Source of the DNA: Chloropicon primus
Taxonomy: Eukaryota; Chlorophyta; Chloropicophyceae; Chloropicales; Chloropicaceae
Assembly (NCBI GenBank): GCA_023205875.1
Contig: CP060755.1
Coordinates: 992,001-1,056,000, forward strand
Direction: 5' to 3'
Length of the DNA: 64,000 nt
Part shown: positions 28,924 to 39,485 of the stretch, piece after piece
Position numbering within the stretch: the first letter of the stretch is position 1
How the letters are laid out: each line of letters begins with the position of its first letter
Notes under the pieces: generated by a model
Database searches by the model: none
What the model was told of the DNA's origin: nothing
The model's input: only the letters and a program-made list of their open reading frames with translations
Position numbers and translations under genes: made by a program

Positions 28924-29877
28924 TCAGTCCCAGGCGTCCTCCTCCCCCTCGGTCTCCTCCTCGGAGTCGGACCGCATCCCGTACACGGCCTTGATGTGCT
29001 CGTGGGGGTAGCACCTGCCGCACACCTCGCAGGGCTCCAGGTCGCCCTCCCCGTCACCCTCCCCGTCCTCCAGCCCCCTCTTCGTATTCCTCCTGCACCC
29101 GCACGACAGGAGCCAGCTCACCACGGCCCTCTCGTTCACCTCCTCCGGGGCGCCCGCCTCCTCACCGAAGAGTATCGCCTTGTGCCTCCCGTTCTCAAAG
29201 CAGCAGATCGCGGCCTGGTTCACCTTGTCCCTCTGGTTGACGACCACGCCCTTGACCTTCTCGATCCGGACGAACTTCGTGCCCATGAAGTCCGTCGCTG
29301 CGAGCTCGTCCAGCAGCTCCGACAGCTCGTGGCTGAAGACGTCCCCCTTCACGCTGAACTGGCACACCAGGACGACGGGTGGCCCGGGCTGCGCCTTGCC
29401 GCTCCACTGCGACTGGGCGTGCGTCTTGAGGATCTCCTGCAGGGACGTGTTGTCGACGCCGTGCACCACCCCGTTGCCCAGCTGCAACTTCAGGGCCTTG
29501 GCCACCCCCTGGTCGCTCCCTCGGCCTGTCGCCTTCTCCTGCAACTCGCGCAGCCTCTGGGTCCTGTACTTCTCGAACTCCTCGTCAAAGTCGTCGAGGT
29601 CGTCGTCGTCGAACTCGTCGCCGATCACGTCTGCCTGAGACGCCGCGCTCGACCCAACCTCCTTCGGGGCCTCCGTCGTGACCACCCGCCGTCTCTCCCT
29701 CTCGTGCCTCGTGGAAGGATCGTGCTCCCTCAGTATCGTGAGGACTCGGTTCGCCTCCTTCCTGTCCTCGAGCTCCCGCTCGCAGCAGGCGGCCATGGGA
29801 GCGTCCCCCGTCGCCAGGCCCTCGTCCCGCCCCGCCTCGAGGTGGCTCACCACGTCACAGCCCGCACAGTCCTTCAT
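28924..29877 (-). CDS. Phosducin-like / thioredoxin-fold protein with Cys-rich tail
   Basis: Predicted 317 residues. An acidic helical region, DDDLDDFDEEFEKYRTQRLR (residues ~94-113), resembles the run-in of phosducin-like and TXNDC9 proteins, which are CCT chaperonin cofactors. A thioredoxin-like domain follows (VVLVCQFSVKGDVFSHELSE, GTKFVRIEKVKGV, AICCFENGRHKAILFGEEAG) without a CxxC active site. The last 50 residues carry CGCRRN and CEVCGRCYPHEH, possibly a small zinc site, which is not typical of phosducins. Cys pairs near the N-terminus (CAGCD, ACCER) could add another. The family assignment is tentative. Confidence 0.5.
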   Translation of the reverse strand: MKDCAGCDVVSHLEAGRDEGLATGDAPMAACCERELEDRKEANRVLTILREHDPSTRHERERRRVVTTEAPKEVGSSAASQADVIGDEFDDDDLDDFDEEFEKYRTQRLRELQEKATGRGSDQGVAKALKLQLGNGVVHGVDNTSLQEILKTHAQSQWSGKAQPGPPVVLVCQFSVKGDVFSHELSELLDELAATDFMGTKFVRIEKVKGVVVNQRDKVNQAAICCFENGRHKAILFGEEAGAPEEVNERAVVSWLLSCGCRRNTKRGLEDGEGDGEGDLEPCEVCGRCYPHEHIKAVYGMRSDSEEETEGEEDAWD

Positions 29878-30008
29878 GGTGTGTGGGTCTCTCGTCCTTC
29901 CTCCCCCTGACTAAGACTAAGTTCCTCTTCTGGCGGGAACAAGAATCCTGTCCAATATACAAGATATAGATAGTATTAGATATTAGATAGATAGACTAAG
30001 GAGAGTTT

Positions 30009-33000
30009 TTACTGGCCCATTAGTGCGAGGTCCCTCGCTTGCGTGATTGCAGTCGCCGCGCTCTTCACGCAACCAATGCTTTGGAAGATGGACGAGGCCT
30101 CGGACAGGAGCTGCGCGGCCTTGAGGTTCACCTCCTCGTCCATTTTCGGTGTGCTGGTGAGAAGGTCTTCCGCCTGCTGGACGAGCCCCTTGGCGATCAG
30201 CTTGGTCTTGTTGAAGTGGTGGAGCGCCATGTTCAGAGAGGCTGAATCCTTATCGCGGGAGTGGTAAAGCGAGGTGAGGATCTCCCGCTTCAAATTCCTT
30301 CTCCTGGACACCGTTCTCTCCTTGATGTCGTTGGAGCTCCTCTTCTTCAGCAGGAGCTCCAGCTTGTCGCTGCTGACGAGCTTGTCGATCGCGTGCTGCC
30401 TGAGCTTGGACTGGCCGATGCCGTTCAGCATTCTCACGAGGGCCTTGAACTCGCCCAAGGACGCGTAGGTGGAGACCCTCCCGAAGGCAAGGGCGGTCAG
30501 GACGTCGACCCCGTTCATGGCGTGGGCTGCCTCGTAGTACTGGTAGGCCAGGATAATGACCTCCACTTCGAACTCCGAGGGCAGGTGGTGCTTGGTCAGA
30601 ATGATGTTGAGGAGGGCGTGCCCCAGCTCGGCGTTATCGCTGCAGATGAAAGCACACTTGTCAAACTCTTCCGTGCTGTAGGAGGGCTCGTACGACGTCG
30701 TCGAGGCCTCCTCGGGCACGTCCCTGTGCACGATGAGCAGGCCCTTGAAGAAGCTCTTGACCAAGACGTCCGCCACCTTGCTCTGCGGCACCGAAAACAC
30801 CTCTACGAACTCCCTCGCTTCCTGCAGGAGCTCAGGGCCCTGCCTGAGCACGAGCTGGAGGGTGTCCTCTGGCTTGGCCATCAGCACCAGGTTCGGGGTG
30901 ACCGATGAGGCCAGGGAAGAGAGCTTGAAAGAGAAGGAGACTCGGCTCGCAAACTCCATCCCGATCTCGTGCGGAATGTTTTCCGTACAGAACTTCACCG
31001 CTTCGATCACGTTGTGGGGCACCTGGAACTCGGAGAGCAAGTCCTGCAGATAGGACACACAATTGCCTGATAAGAAGCAGCCCCCACCATTCAGCTCTCC
31101 ATCCCCGTGCTCCGCCAGTATCTCCACCAGAGCTTCGAGGAACATTATTCCCTTGACCTTGTCCTTCAGCTTCGAGCTGAGCTGCTTCACAAAGTCAATC
31201 TCGCCGTACCACACAAAAGCGTTGAAGAGCATGGTGAGCAGGGTGTCCCCCATTCCACTTACGCCGCAGCTGTTCATGTAGGACACGAGTGTTTCGTGCT
31301 CCACCGAATCTATCATGAACGAGCCGCTCGAAACCTTCGTCTCCCCCTCCGGTTCTGCGTGTTTGGAACCGGCTTGGATGTACCACTTGTCGACCTTTTC
31401 GATCTCCTGGTGGTTCTCAAAGCACAGGATGTGGCCACAAATAAGCCCGCGAAACTTGACTTCCTCAAGGAATTCAGCCGAGCAACAAGGCTCCGAGTTT
31501 CCGTGGACACCCTGGTACCACTTGAATGCAAGTTCGAGAACATGAAGGCTGGTCGCGACGGTCGAGTAAGAAAGCTCCTTGTTGAATTGCTCGAAGAAGA
31601 AGTCTCCGGCCAATCTCTCATCGAGGCCATCTTCCACGAACATGGTTTGGATGTCATTCCAGGACTCGCGGCGATCCGCCTCTACCTTTGCCTTGTTTTC
31701 ATAAACGTTCTCGAGAATCCTTGCGGCGTGCCTCAAGACAATGTGATCCGTCTCGAGACCGCACCTCTCGTAGATCATGCGCGCCTCCTTGAACCTGTTA
31801 CCATTCTCCAAGTGGCAAGCGGCGCCTTCGAGGTCCACGCGCAGGAAAGGCTCCGCCGAGATCTCTGAATCCTGCCAAGGATCCGTCGGCACAGCGTTCC
31901 AGGAAATGAAGGAGCTGTGCTCATTCTCCCCAAGAATGTCGTACAGGACATACATCTTCACCATGCTTGGGAAGTATTCCAGGACCTCGCACTTGTTAAT
32001 CAAGTTGACGGCCTTGCTCCTCAGGAACAGGTCAGACGTCTCCGAAGCAAGCGAAGATTCCAAGGCAATGATGATGGACTCCTCCATCCAAGTGTCCGAC
32101 TCCAAGTGGGACCCCTGTCTCATCATGTGCTTGAACTGCAGAAGGTACGTTTCCGCGTCCTTCATCCGAATCTGCATGAAGGAGTGAAGAAAGTACATGA
32201 AGGTAACAAAGATGCTTTTGGGAAAGAAAGTTTCTCCCCCCCGTATCAGTGGCAGGAAGCACTTCTTTCCGCACATGACCGTCACCAAGAAAGGGATGGT
32301 GTGATTTTCTGGCGAAAAGCCATCGCTCGCCACGCATGTTGAACCCAACCAATACTGGAAGCATTTTGCTTTTGAGACGTCGTCGTGGCACGAGGAAAGG
32401 ACAGCTAGGAATGGCCACCGGGACTCGACACAGGACTCCAACAGAAACTGACCAGGCAAGTCCTGCCTTTCGGATTCTGAGATGAGAGCGAAAAGCTCGG
32501 GTGGCTCCTGGCTCCCCATCTTTTCGTCATCCAGGTCGTCCGCCACCAAGTCTCTGCTTGCAAACAATGCTCTTTCGAGGTGCAATTTCAGCTCCCTGCA
32601 GCTGAAGTCTGCTAGGGCGATGACTTCCCTCAGCGTGTACCCGTGCCTCTCTGCCTCCGATAAGAAGTACACCCAGTCATTCTTCCGAGCCAAGTAGGAC
32701 ATATAACGGTCGTCCCTCTCATAGCCAAACAATTCGTTAAGGGCATTCAAGAGCACCCATGTGCTCACCCGGGCATCTATGTCGCCCGAGCCCTCAACGT
32801 GGATGCTCGCAGGATCTTCTTCTCCCTTGAGGATGTCCTCCAGGATCGCATCCATGATTTCATGCAACTGCATCACGCCGGTGTTCTCTGTGCTCATCAT
32901 AAAGCCCTTCTTGATGTTCTCGCACATGAGTTGCACGATGGGAGTCAAGAAATCATACCCGTCCGCATTAGAATCCATGGGAAATGGGATCGACTCGGCC

Positions 33001-36000
33001 ACCAGACCACTGTCAACGCACAAAACCAGGTATCTCAAGATGGAAATGACCAGCTGCAAGGCATAGGTGTCCTCGTTCACCAGTTGCAAGGTCAGAATGC
33101 ACGCTGACACGATGGTCTCGTCCTGGAAGTTCGACAGAGCTGAGCAGTAGCTCGTCCGCTCCAAGGTGACAAAGTCGTTATTGATTTTGATTTCCTCCCA
33201 GCCTTTGCCCTCCTCTACCACGGCCTTCGTGATGTCTGACTTCAGGCAAGCATCGATTGAGGCGAAACTCCTTCCATGCATGATGTTGTTCTGGATCTTC
33301 AAATTCAACGAGCTTTCGTAAGGCAGCACAAAGAATTCGTTCTCAATGCACTTCTCAATCTCTCTCTCTTGAGTCAAAAACATTTCCTCGAAGTGCCGGT
33401 GCCCAGCCTTCTCAGGTTCTGCGCCTGCGTTCTTGTAGTGCCTGACATTTGTGGACAAGTGAATCAACTTTTTCGTCCAATGAGGCAATTGAGCAGGATA
33501 GTTGGACATCAGCAACGAATACTGGTTGGAGTAGGCAAAGACAGCGTTCCTGACAGCAACGAACAGTCCTTCCTCTGTACAAGCTGCGGTATGCTCGCTC
33601 GGCTTCTCAGACAACTCGTTCAAGAAACATGACAAAGTGGGGTACTTGTCCTGGAACCTCGTATTCTGCAGCAGCTCCTCCTTGAAGTCCGGCCAGAATT
33701 TCGATGCAAAGTACCTGCAAGCTTCTCCTTCCTTGGGCTCAAAGCCGAGCAGGGGCAGGGAGTGCAAGTAGTTACCAATGCCCTCAATCCTACGGATGCA
33801 ATTTTCTTCACTTGTGCGAATGTCCAAATGGCACACAATCGCCGTGTTTAATGCACAGGACAACGCCCGCAACTCACGGTGCTGCGCGATCGGCAGCCAG
33901 CTGCACCAAGATAGATCCTCAATGTTCTTCATGGTATCGTCCGCGTGCGTGGTACCTCCAGCTGATCGATCATGGAGGAGTGTGAAGTTTGGGAAATTGT
34001 TTACGCTGAAATACATGGCGGAGACGGACTTCAGGGCATCCTGTATCCTAGCAAACTCAGCCGCGTCTATCTTGTTTCGTGCTGATAAGATGTTCTCCTC
34101 ACAGAAAGCCAACATATCAAGGGCCGATGACCAGTAGAGCTGCTGAAATATGCCTTGCTCGGCCAGCAAGCGACGAACCTGAATTTGCACGAATTCTGGC
34201 AGTCCGTCTGGTAGAGCTGGCATGAACACAACCATTGGAATCTCTTGGACTCCCCTCTGATTGATTCGCACTTTCAGTTGCCCCGGGCACTTTGCATCAT
34301 CGGGTATCTGGGCCAGCGCGTCCCTGAGGAGATCCAAGTGAGCGTGCTCACAAGCGTATCTGAAACAAGTCTCCCAAGACTCGTGCAATATGGTCTTGGA
34401 CCAAGCTCCCTGGCTCAGATGGACGCCTTCAATGATAATCCTTCTCACGACTTCATCTTCCATCTCCGCGAACCAGAGGGCGGGTATTGAGCTCAGCCCG
34501 CTTGCTGCAGTGCCATCAGTTGGCCGTCCTCCTTCGCTTGCTGAAATCATCGTCTTCGGCCAATCCCGCCCTAGAACGCCTTCGAATTGCAGGGTGCTCT
34601 CCAAGTCCACGTGAACATCCAGGGGAGAAGCATATCCAACCGAAAATTCTCCGCCACTCTCTGCAAGAAAAGATTGGACGACTCTCTCAGAATCCGAGCT
34701 GGACGAAAAGCAGTACAGGGAGCTTTCTCTTCCACAGTACACGTCCTTCACGTTCTGCATCACGTTCATGACCCGCAGGTGGTCGCCACCCAAGCCGCCG
34801 AGAGAGCATAGGTTCTCAATGGCCTTTCTGCGCACACCGACACTGAAGGCCGACCAGAAGACGTCACCCAATAGGGACGTTGGAAGAATGTCAAGCCTGC
34901 TCAGGGAATGACGGATTTCTTTCAGAGGAGCGTTCTGAATCATGTGAATGAGGTAAGAGTTGATCGTTCTTCTCACACCCCCAATCTCACCCGTTTGCTG
35001 GGAGCTGAAATCGTGGTCGCTCAACCCGAATGACAAGAGCTTGTAGACTGCTTCCGAGGCTCGGTCTGCAGAAAGACCTAACTTCAAGATCTCGAACTTG
35101 TCACTTGAGGTGGACATGCCCTTGGACACCGAGGTTGCCTCCGAAACTTCTGAGCCCCCGGGAAGAATCTGGATTCTCGAGAAGCACCTCAAAACTTGTA
35201 GGTACCTGCTCAGCTGTTGAGCTTCACTGCTCCTTCTCGAGTCATGGGCCTGCCTGAGTAAGCATATAACGAATTTCAAGATTTTTGGAACCACGCTACT
35301 CTTCAGGGAAGGATACCTGAACAAGTATATGACCACTTCGAGCGTGATGTACCTTGCCGACCATATCCACAGCTTGTAGCTCCCTTTCATGATTGCGGGA
35401 CAAAGCTTTTCCAGCAGATTAATATCAAAGCGATGCAACACGGCTTGCAGCACCAGCAGGATTTTCTCATCCTCGCTGCTGCAGAGGTCGTTAAGGTCAA
35501 TCAAATTTGAAACTTCCTCAACAGTCTTAACCGCAAGAAAGTCTGCCAGCCAAGAGAAGTTGCCTATGCTAGGCAAGGATTTTTCTCCCAAGGTATCCTC
35601 GCAAAGATGTGACACGTTGTGATTCTCCTTCCGAGCCCTCTGAAGCTTTGGCATGACGCAAAACATGGAATGCTGGTCAAAAAACACAAGAAGATCTGAG
35701 GAGACGTGCAACGTCGTTGCCTCGCAAATCTCAACAATTTTCTCCCCCCGGCTGTACTCCAGGCTCTTCCTCGTCGTCTGTGGGAACAAATCGCTCCACA
35801 CGAGCTTCAGTTTTCTTGAGCATTCACTGGTGTGAAGCGACAAGAGGCTTTTGTGGTGAAACGCTAAGTGTGTCAAAGCATGTCCTGAGAAAGCGGGCAC
35901 GACCAGCCTTTTACAACGGCAGTGAAACGTCTGAAACTTTTCAAACGCGTCTTCCACCGTTATGCAGCCAGGACAGTCCTTGCTGTCCCTCGTTCCATTC

Positions 36001-36974
36001 TCATGAGCTGTCGTTGCCCTTCTGAACATTTTTTGGAAAAGTCCTGTCGGTTCCAGCACACAGGTCAGGCCTCCTTTCGTCCCTACGGCGATCACCAAGT
36101 CGTCTTTCGGAAAGAAGTGGGCCTCCACGCACGCCACCGTGCTTTGGTCGCCTCTCCCGTGCAGAAGGAGATCAGGGGCGAGCGTGTGGCGCCAAATGAG
36201 GGAAGGGGCGTGCGCGCTCCACACGTACAGCGTGTTTGGCAAAGCGTAAGCTGCAACGGTTCCCTCCTTCACGCAGATCGCCTGGGTGCAGGACTCCTTT
36301 AAGGCGAGCTCAACCAAAGGGCAAGCCTCGATCCAGTGCGCGGATGATCTCAACGTGATGAAGCACTCTGATCCACCCGCACTGCCCAAGACCATCGTGC
36401 ACAGCCCGTGCCTCGGGTCGGAGGACGCCATCATCAGCGCCTCCCAATCCCCCTGGCGAGTCCTGCCCTCGTCACAACCCTGGAGCTCGAAGCTTTTCCG
36501 CTCCAAGTGGTTACTGATAGGGTATTTCCTCTCGTTCGCCCGACCCCCTTCGCCGCAACTCGCGCTCACGACTTCGACAGGCACAGCAAGATTGACCCGA
36601 GAGGCTTCCCCGCCACCACCATCCTTGCTTTCCTCCTTCCCAAGTTGGTGCACTCGAACCTTCAAGGTCGACCGCCGTTCTCGCCTCTCTATCCCAGCGC
36701 AAACGAGTCTGTTGGTACCTATCCAGCAGCACGCATCGCAAGGCGCCCCGAATTCAGCCACCTCCGACCCGTCAGAAGTCCTGATCACCGTGACGCGGGC
36801 ATCTTCCCCTCCGCTTCGGCTTCCCCTCGAGGCGACAGCAACCCACCCGCCACTCGGCGACAGCGAGTACGAGCACGACTCCCCCCCTTCCTCCCCGACG
36901 GCACCCGTCCGTTCTCCGTTCCACCGCCCGACGCGCACCACGCACGCCGCCTTCGTCTCGATCATGATTCCCAA
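30009..36974 (-). CDS. NBAS: NBAS / MAG2-interacting protein 2 (Sec39-domain tethering subunit)
   Basis: Very large single-exon frame of 2,321 residues, close to human NBAS (2,371) and Arabidopsis MIP2. These proteins form the Dsl1/NRZ tether with ZW10/MAG2 and RINT1 at the ER and capture Golgi-derived COPI vesicles. The N-terminal ~450 residues have WD-like beta-propeller texture (YSLSPSGGWVAVASRGSR, CCWIGTNRLVC). The remainder is an alpha-solenoid including the Sec39 region, ending LTSTPKMDEEVNLKAAQLLS and SAATAITQARDLALMG, the C-terminal pattern of NBAS. Start Met 36974 or Met4. The assignment rests on length, architecture and the C-terminus. Confidence 0.78.
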   Translation of the reverse strand: MGIMIETKAACVVRVGRWNGERTGAVGEEGGESCSYSLSPSGGWVAVASRGSRSGGEDARVTVIRTSDGSEVAEFGAPCDACCWIGTNRLVCAGIERRERRSTLKVRVHQLGKEESKDGGGGEASRVNLAVPVEVVSASCGEGGRANERKYPISNHLERKSFELQGCDEGRTRQGDWEALMMASSDPRHGLCTMVLGSAGGSECFITLRSSAHWIEACPLVELALKESCTQAICVKEGTVAAYALPNTLYVWSAHAPSLIWRHTLAPDLLLHGRGDQSTVACVEAHFFPKDDLVIAVGTKGGLTCVLEPTGLFQKMFRRATTAHENGTRDSKDCPGCITVEDAFEKFQTFHCRCKRLVVPAFSGHALTHLAFHHKSLLSLHTSECSRKLKLVWSDLFPQTTRKSLEYSRGEKIVEICEATTLHVSSDLLVFFDQHSMFCVMPKLQRARKENHNVSHLCEDTLGEKSLPSIGNFSWLADFLAVKTVEEVSNLIDLNDLCSSEDEKILLVLQAVLHRFDINLLEKLCPAIMKGSYKLWIWSARYITLEVVIYLFRYPSLKSSVVPKILKFVICLLRQAHDSRRSSEAQQLSRYLQVLRCFSRIQILPGGSEVSEATSVSKGMSTSSDKFEILKLGLSADRASEAVYKLLSFGLSDHDFSSQQTGEIGGVRRTINSYLIHMIQNAPLKEIRHSLSRLDILPTSLLGDVFWSAFSVGVRRKAIENLCSLGGLGGDHLRVMNVMQNVKDVYCGRESSLYCFSSSSDSERVVQSFLAESGGEFSVGYASPLDVHVDLESTLQFEGVLGRDWPKTMISASEGGRPTDGTAASGLSSIPALWFAEMEDEVVRRIIIEGVHLSQGAWSKTILHESWETCFRYACEHAHLDLLRDALAQIPDDAKCPGQLKVRINQRGVQEIPMVVFMPALPDGLPEFVQIQVRRLLAEQGIFQQLYWSSALDMLAFCEENILSARNKIDAAEFARIQDALKSVSAMYFSVNNFPNFTLLHDRSAGGTTHADDTMKNIEDLSWCSWLPIAQHRELRALSCALNTAIVCHLDIRTSEENCIRRIEGIGNYLHSLPLLGFEPKEGEACRYFASKFWPDFKEELLQNTRFQDKYPTLSCFLNELSEKPSEHTAACTEEGLFVAVRNAVFAYSNQYSLLMSNYPAQLPHWTKKLIHLSTNVRHYKNAGAEPEKAGHRHFEEMFLTQEREIEKCIENEFFVLPYESSLNLKIQNNIMHGRSFASIDACLKSDITKAVVEEGKGWEEIKINNDFVTLERTSYCSALSNFQDETIVSACILTLQLVNEDTYALQLVISILRYLVLCVDSGLVAESIPFPMDSNADGYDFLTPIVQLMCENIKKGFMMSTENTGVMQLHEIMDAILEDILKGEEDPASIHVEGSGDIDARVSTWVLLNALNELFGYERDDRYMSYLARKNDWVYFLSEAERHGYTLREVIALADFSCRELKLHLERALFASRDLVADDLDDEKMGSQEPPELFALISESERQDLPGQFLLESCVESRWPFLAVLSSCHDDVSKAKCFQYWLGSTCVASDGFSPENHTIPFLVTVMCGKKCFLPLIRGGETFFPKSIFVTFMYFLHSFMQIRMKDAETYLLQFKHMMRQGSHLESDTWMEESIIIALESSLASETSDLFLRSKAVNLINKCEVLEYFPSMVKMYVLYDILGENEHSSFISWNAVPTDPWQDSEISAEPFLRVDLEGAACHLENGNRFKEARMIYERCGLETDHIVLRHAARILENVYENKAKVEADRRESWNDIQTMFVEDGLDERLAGDFFFEQFNKELSYSTVATSLHVLELAFKWYQGVHGNSEPCCSAEFLEEVKFRGLICGHILCFENHQEIEKVDKWYIQAGSKHAEPEGETKVSSGSFMIDSVEHETLVSYMNSCGVSGMGDTLLTMLFNAFVWYGEIDFVKQLSSKLKDKVKGIMFLEALVEILAEHGDGELNGGGCFLSGNCVSYLQDLLSEFQVPHNVIEAVKFCTENIPHEIGMEFASRVSFSFKLSSLASSVTPNLVLMAKPEDTLQLVLRQGPELLQEAREFVEVFSVPQSKVADVLVKSFFKGLLIVHRDVPEEASTTSYEPSYSTEEFDKCAFICSDNAELGHALLNIILTKHHLPSEFEVEVIILAYQYYEAAHAMNGVDVLTALAFGRVSTYASLGEFKALVRMLNGIGQSKLRQHAIDKLVSSDKLELLLKKRSSNDIKERTVSRRRNLKREILTSLYHSRDKDSASLNMALHHFNKTKLIAKGLVQQAEDLLTSTPKMDEEVNLKAAQLLSEASSIFQSIGCVKSAATAITQARDLALMGQ

Positions 36975-37265
36975 CCAAGCGTGAACACCATCGCTCTACC
37001 ACACAACGACACCACCTTGGTCTCCCCCCTCTCCATCGAGTCCCCTCGGCCCTCAACTCAAACCTTGCATCAACACCCCACTGCAAAAACCGACACAACT
37101 TTGGGTCGGACGAGACTTTGCCCAAACCTTGTCACGATCCCTCGCAGCAAGTGATCACGGCAAGTTCCTCCACCCCGTGCCTTCTCCTCCCTCTCTTCCT
37201 CTTGACCGATCGATCGATCGACTTCTCTCTCTCTCTGTCTCTCTCTGGCTTTTTCCCGAAGCGCT

Positions 37266-37310
<45 letters not shown>

Positions 37311-37539
37311 GAGAGAGAGAAGGTGTCGAGGAAGGAAGGGAGGGGGGGGAAGACTGAAGGAGAAGGAGGTGCCGGAGGGGTTCTGGTTCCGAAGGGAAGG
37401 CGTAGTCGTTGCCGGAGCGCGAGGGAGGGAAGTTTTTTACTGAGATTTGAGCGTTTTGGGGGGCTGGGCAAAAAAGGGGAGAGACGAAGAAGCAGAGGGA
37501 CGGGGTACGTGGCTCGAGTCCTGGTAGAGGTGGAGTATA
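36975..37539. other. Divergent promoter region (NBAS / UNC-50)
   Basis: About 565 bases. Holds CGATCGATCGATCG near 37207-37220 and a (GA)n tract at 37266-37310. Open frames here are repeat translations. No gene is recognised. Confidence 0.4.
37266..37310. repeat. (GA)n microsatellite
   Basis: Roughly 20 GA units upstream of UNC-50, similar to the tract in front of the SNARE gene. Confidence 0.9.
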
Positions 37540-38382
37540 ATGAGCTCGTCGACGTCGGCAATGTCTGCGACTGGTCTCATGCAGGGCCTTCCGACGAGCA
37601 GCGGTGCTTCCGGGAGCGGGGCGTTCGGGACGCAGAGCGTGAAACCCTTTCACAAGCGCGGGGGGAAGGGGCAGTACAGGTCGTTTGCCTTCCTGCCGAC
37701 TTACTTGCGCAGAATAGTCAAGTACAAGCAGATGGATTTCGAGTACTCTTTCTGGCTCATGCTCCAGCTCCTCGTGTCGCCCAAGACGGCTTATAGGCAA
37801 ACGACTTACCACAAACAGACGAAGAACAGGTGGTCTCGGGATGACCCCGCCTTTGTAGTCATTTGCAGCCTTTTCATGGCCGTCTCTGCCAGTGCGTACT
37901 GCATAAGCTTTGGGGCATCGGTCGGAACCTCGATCTACACTATTATTGCGGCCGTTGCGATCGACTTCATTCTGTTGGGCGTGGGGCTCTCCACGGTGTG
38001 CTGGTACTTGGCGAACAACTATCTGCGGGCCAAGGGCAGCCACAACCACACCGTGGAGCAGAAGGTGGAGTGGCTTTACGCCTTTGACGTGCACTGCAAC
38101 TCCTTCTTCCCGGTGTTCTTGATGCTGTATGTCCTCCAGTACTTGCTGTCTCCCCTGCTGCTGGCGAGGTCCTTCATATCCAGCCTGCTGGCGATAGCGC
38201 TCTACGGCTTTGCGCTGTCGTACTACCACTACATGAATTTTTTGGGTTACAGCGCCCTGCCTTTCTTGGAGCACACAGACCTCTTCCTGTACCCAATAGG
38301 GGTGATCGCGCTCCTCGCTGTGCTGGCGTTGCTCTTCCAGTTCAACCCCACCATCTTCACTCTGTCCATTTATTTTAAGTGA
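37540..38382 (+). CDS. UNC50: UNC-50 family Golgi membrane protein
   Basis: Multi-span protein of the Golgi inner-nuclear-envelope family that recruits Arf guanine-exchange factors (Gmh1 in yeast) and supports receptor trafficking. 280 residues, near the family's 260. Signature blocks: YLRRIVKYKQMDFEYSFWLM, QLLVSPKTAYRQTTYHKQTK, WSRDDPAFVVICSLFM, VEWLYAFDVHCNSFFPVFL, and NFLGYSALPFLEHTDLFLYP. Five to six hydrophobic helices. The N-terminal 40 residues are Ser/Gly-rich and variable. Confidence 0.93.
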   Translation: MSSSTSAMSATGLMQGLPTSSGASGSGAFGTQSVKPFHKRGGKGQYRSFAFLPTYLRRIVKYKQMDFEYSFWLMLQLLVSPKTAYRQTTYHKQTKNRWSRDDPAFVVICSLFMAVSASAYCISFGASVGTSIYTIIAAVAIDFILLGVGLSTVCWYLANNYLRAKGSHNHTVEQKVEWLYAFDVHCNSFFPVFLMLYVLQYLLSPLLLARSFISSLLAIALYGFALSYYHYMNFLGYSALPFLEHTDLFLYPIGVIALLAVLALLFQFNPTIFTLSIYFK

Positions 38383-38557
38383 CCTTTCTTTTGAGCTGCA
38401 AGTAACAATAACAGTACAGTAAAATATAGTCATAATCAACTGGCCCCAGAGAATTGCTGTTGCTCTCACAACTCCCGCCCCCTGGGCTCTCCCCATATAC
38501 GCTCTCTCTCCCCCTGGCCCTGGCCGGCCTGATCTTCTCCAGGGGGGAAAGACGACC

Positions 38558-39370
38558 ATGGCCGTGCGTTCTTCGAGGTGCCACAGGAGCCTGGGAGGCG
38601 CTGGGGCCGGGCCCAGTGTGGCCGGCGCGGCGAGGTCCAGGGGGATCAGGAGGCCGTGCTCTGGGTGCGGGCGAGGGCGGCGGGGGCGGGCCAGGTTCCC
38701 GCTTCGCGCGGGCAACGACTTCGACCCGTTCGCCCAAGCGGATGAGAATGACAAGCCCCCTCCGGAGAGCATGAGCAGCCCGTTTCTCAACAGCCCGGTC
38801 GTTGCGCAGGAGGCCCAAGAGATTTTCGAGCAGTTCAAGCAGCTGAGTTCTTTGCAGCCCAAGTACAACAAGTTCGACGTGGAGGGCAAGAGAATCTTCG
38901 TGAATCAGATGGAGGAGATGTGCGAGAAGCTCAAGGTGTTCACCACGCGTTACAAGCTGGCGTCGGGCGACGCCTACGCTCAGGAGATGATCAGGCGGCT
39001 GTCCGACCAGCTGGCCGAGGTCAACATGACAATAGACGGAATGTACGAGGGCCTCGTGCAGACCACCAAGGCGATGAAGGAGATGCTCGAGCAGGAGGAG
39101 CGTCTCGGCGCGGACATCGTCAACACGGGAAATCCGTACTTCAAGGACAAGTCTTACGGTGGTCCGGCGTTCTCCCAAGCCATGCCGGACATCGGGAAGC
39201 TGATGGAGGACCCGGAGGCGGCCGCGCTTCTCTCCGACCCCGAGGTGCTGAAGATCATGCAGCGTTGCATGGCGGACCCAGAGCTGTTTGTCACGGAGGC
39301 GGAGAACAACGAGAAAATCAGGAAGGTGGTTGAGCTCTTCGTCAAGAACATGGACCAGGACATGATGTGA
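38558..39370 (+). CDS. Plastid DUF1825 protein fused to an STI1-like domain
   Basis: 270 residues. Residues 1-50 are Arg/Gly-rich without acidic residues or a hydrophobic core, a good chloroplast transit peptide. Residues ~75-175 match cyanobacterial DUF1825: SPVVAQEAQEIFEQFKQL, YNKFDVEGKRIFVNQMEEMC, KVFTTRYKLASGD. DUF1825 is found in cyanobacteria and plastid lineages; its role is not established. The C-terminal ~60 residues look like an STI1/DP chaperone-binding helix set (MPDIGKLMEDPEAAALLSDP, EVLKIMQRCMADPEL), as in Tic40 and HOP. The fusion suggests a stromal co-chaperone-like role, which is inference. Confidence 0.75.
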   Translation: MAVRSSRCHRSLGGAGAGPSVAGAARSRGIRRPCSGCGRGRRGRARFPLRAGNDFDPFAQADENDKPPPESMSSPFLNSPVVAQEAQEIFEQFKQLSSLQPKYNKFDVEGKRIFVNQMEEMCEKLKVFTTRYKLASGDAYAQEMIRRLSDQLAEVNMTIDGMYEGLVQTTKAMKEMLEQEERLGADIVNTGNPYFKDKSYGGPAFSQAMPDIGKLMEDPEAAALLSDPEVLKIMQRCMADPELFVTEAENNEKIRKVVELFVKNMDQDMM

Positions 39371-39485
39371 AGCCAGAAAAGAAGCTAAAAAATAGAAAGA
39401 AGTGTTGAGTATGATCATCGGGCCCGGACCGGGCCCCCATTATTGCTTCCAAGCGCGCCGCACCGCTCGCTCGCTCGCACTCCCT

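Noticed and set aside
38375-39418. 347-residue minus-strand frame over the DUF1825 gene
   Set aside because: Antisense shadow; His/Leu/Val-rich with no family, while the plus strand has clear DUF1825 motifs.
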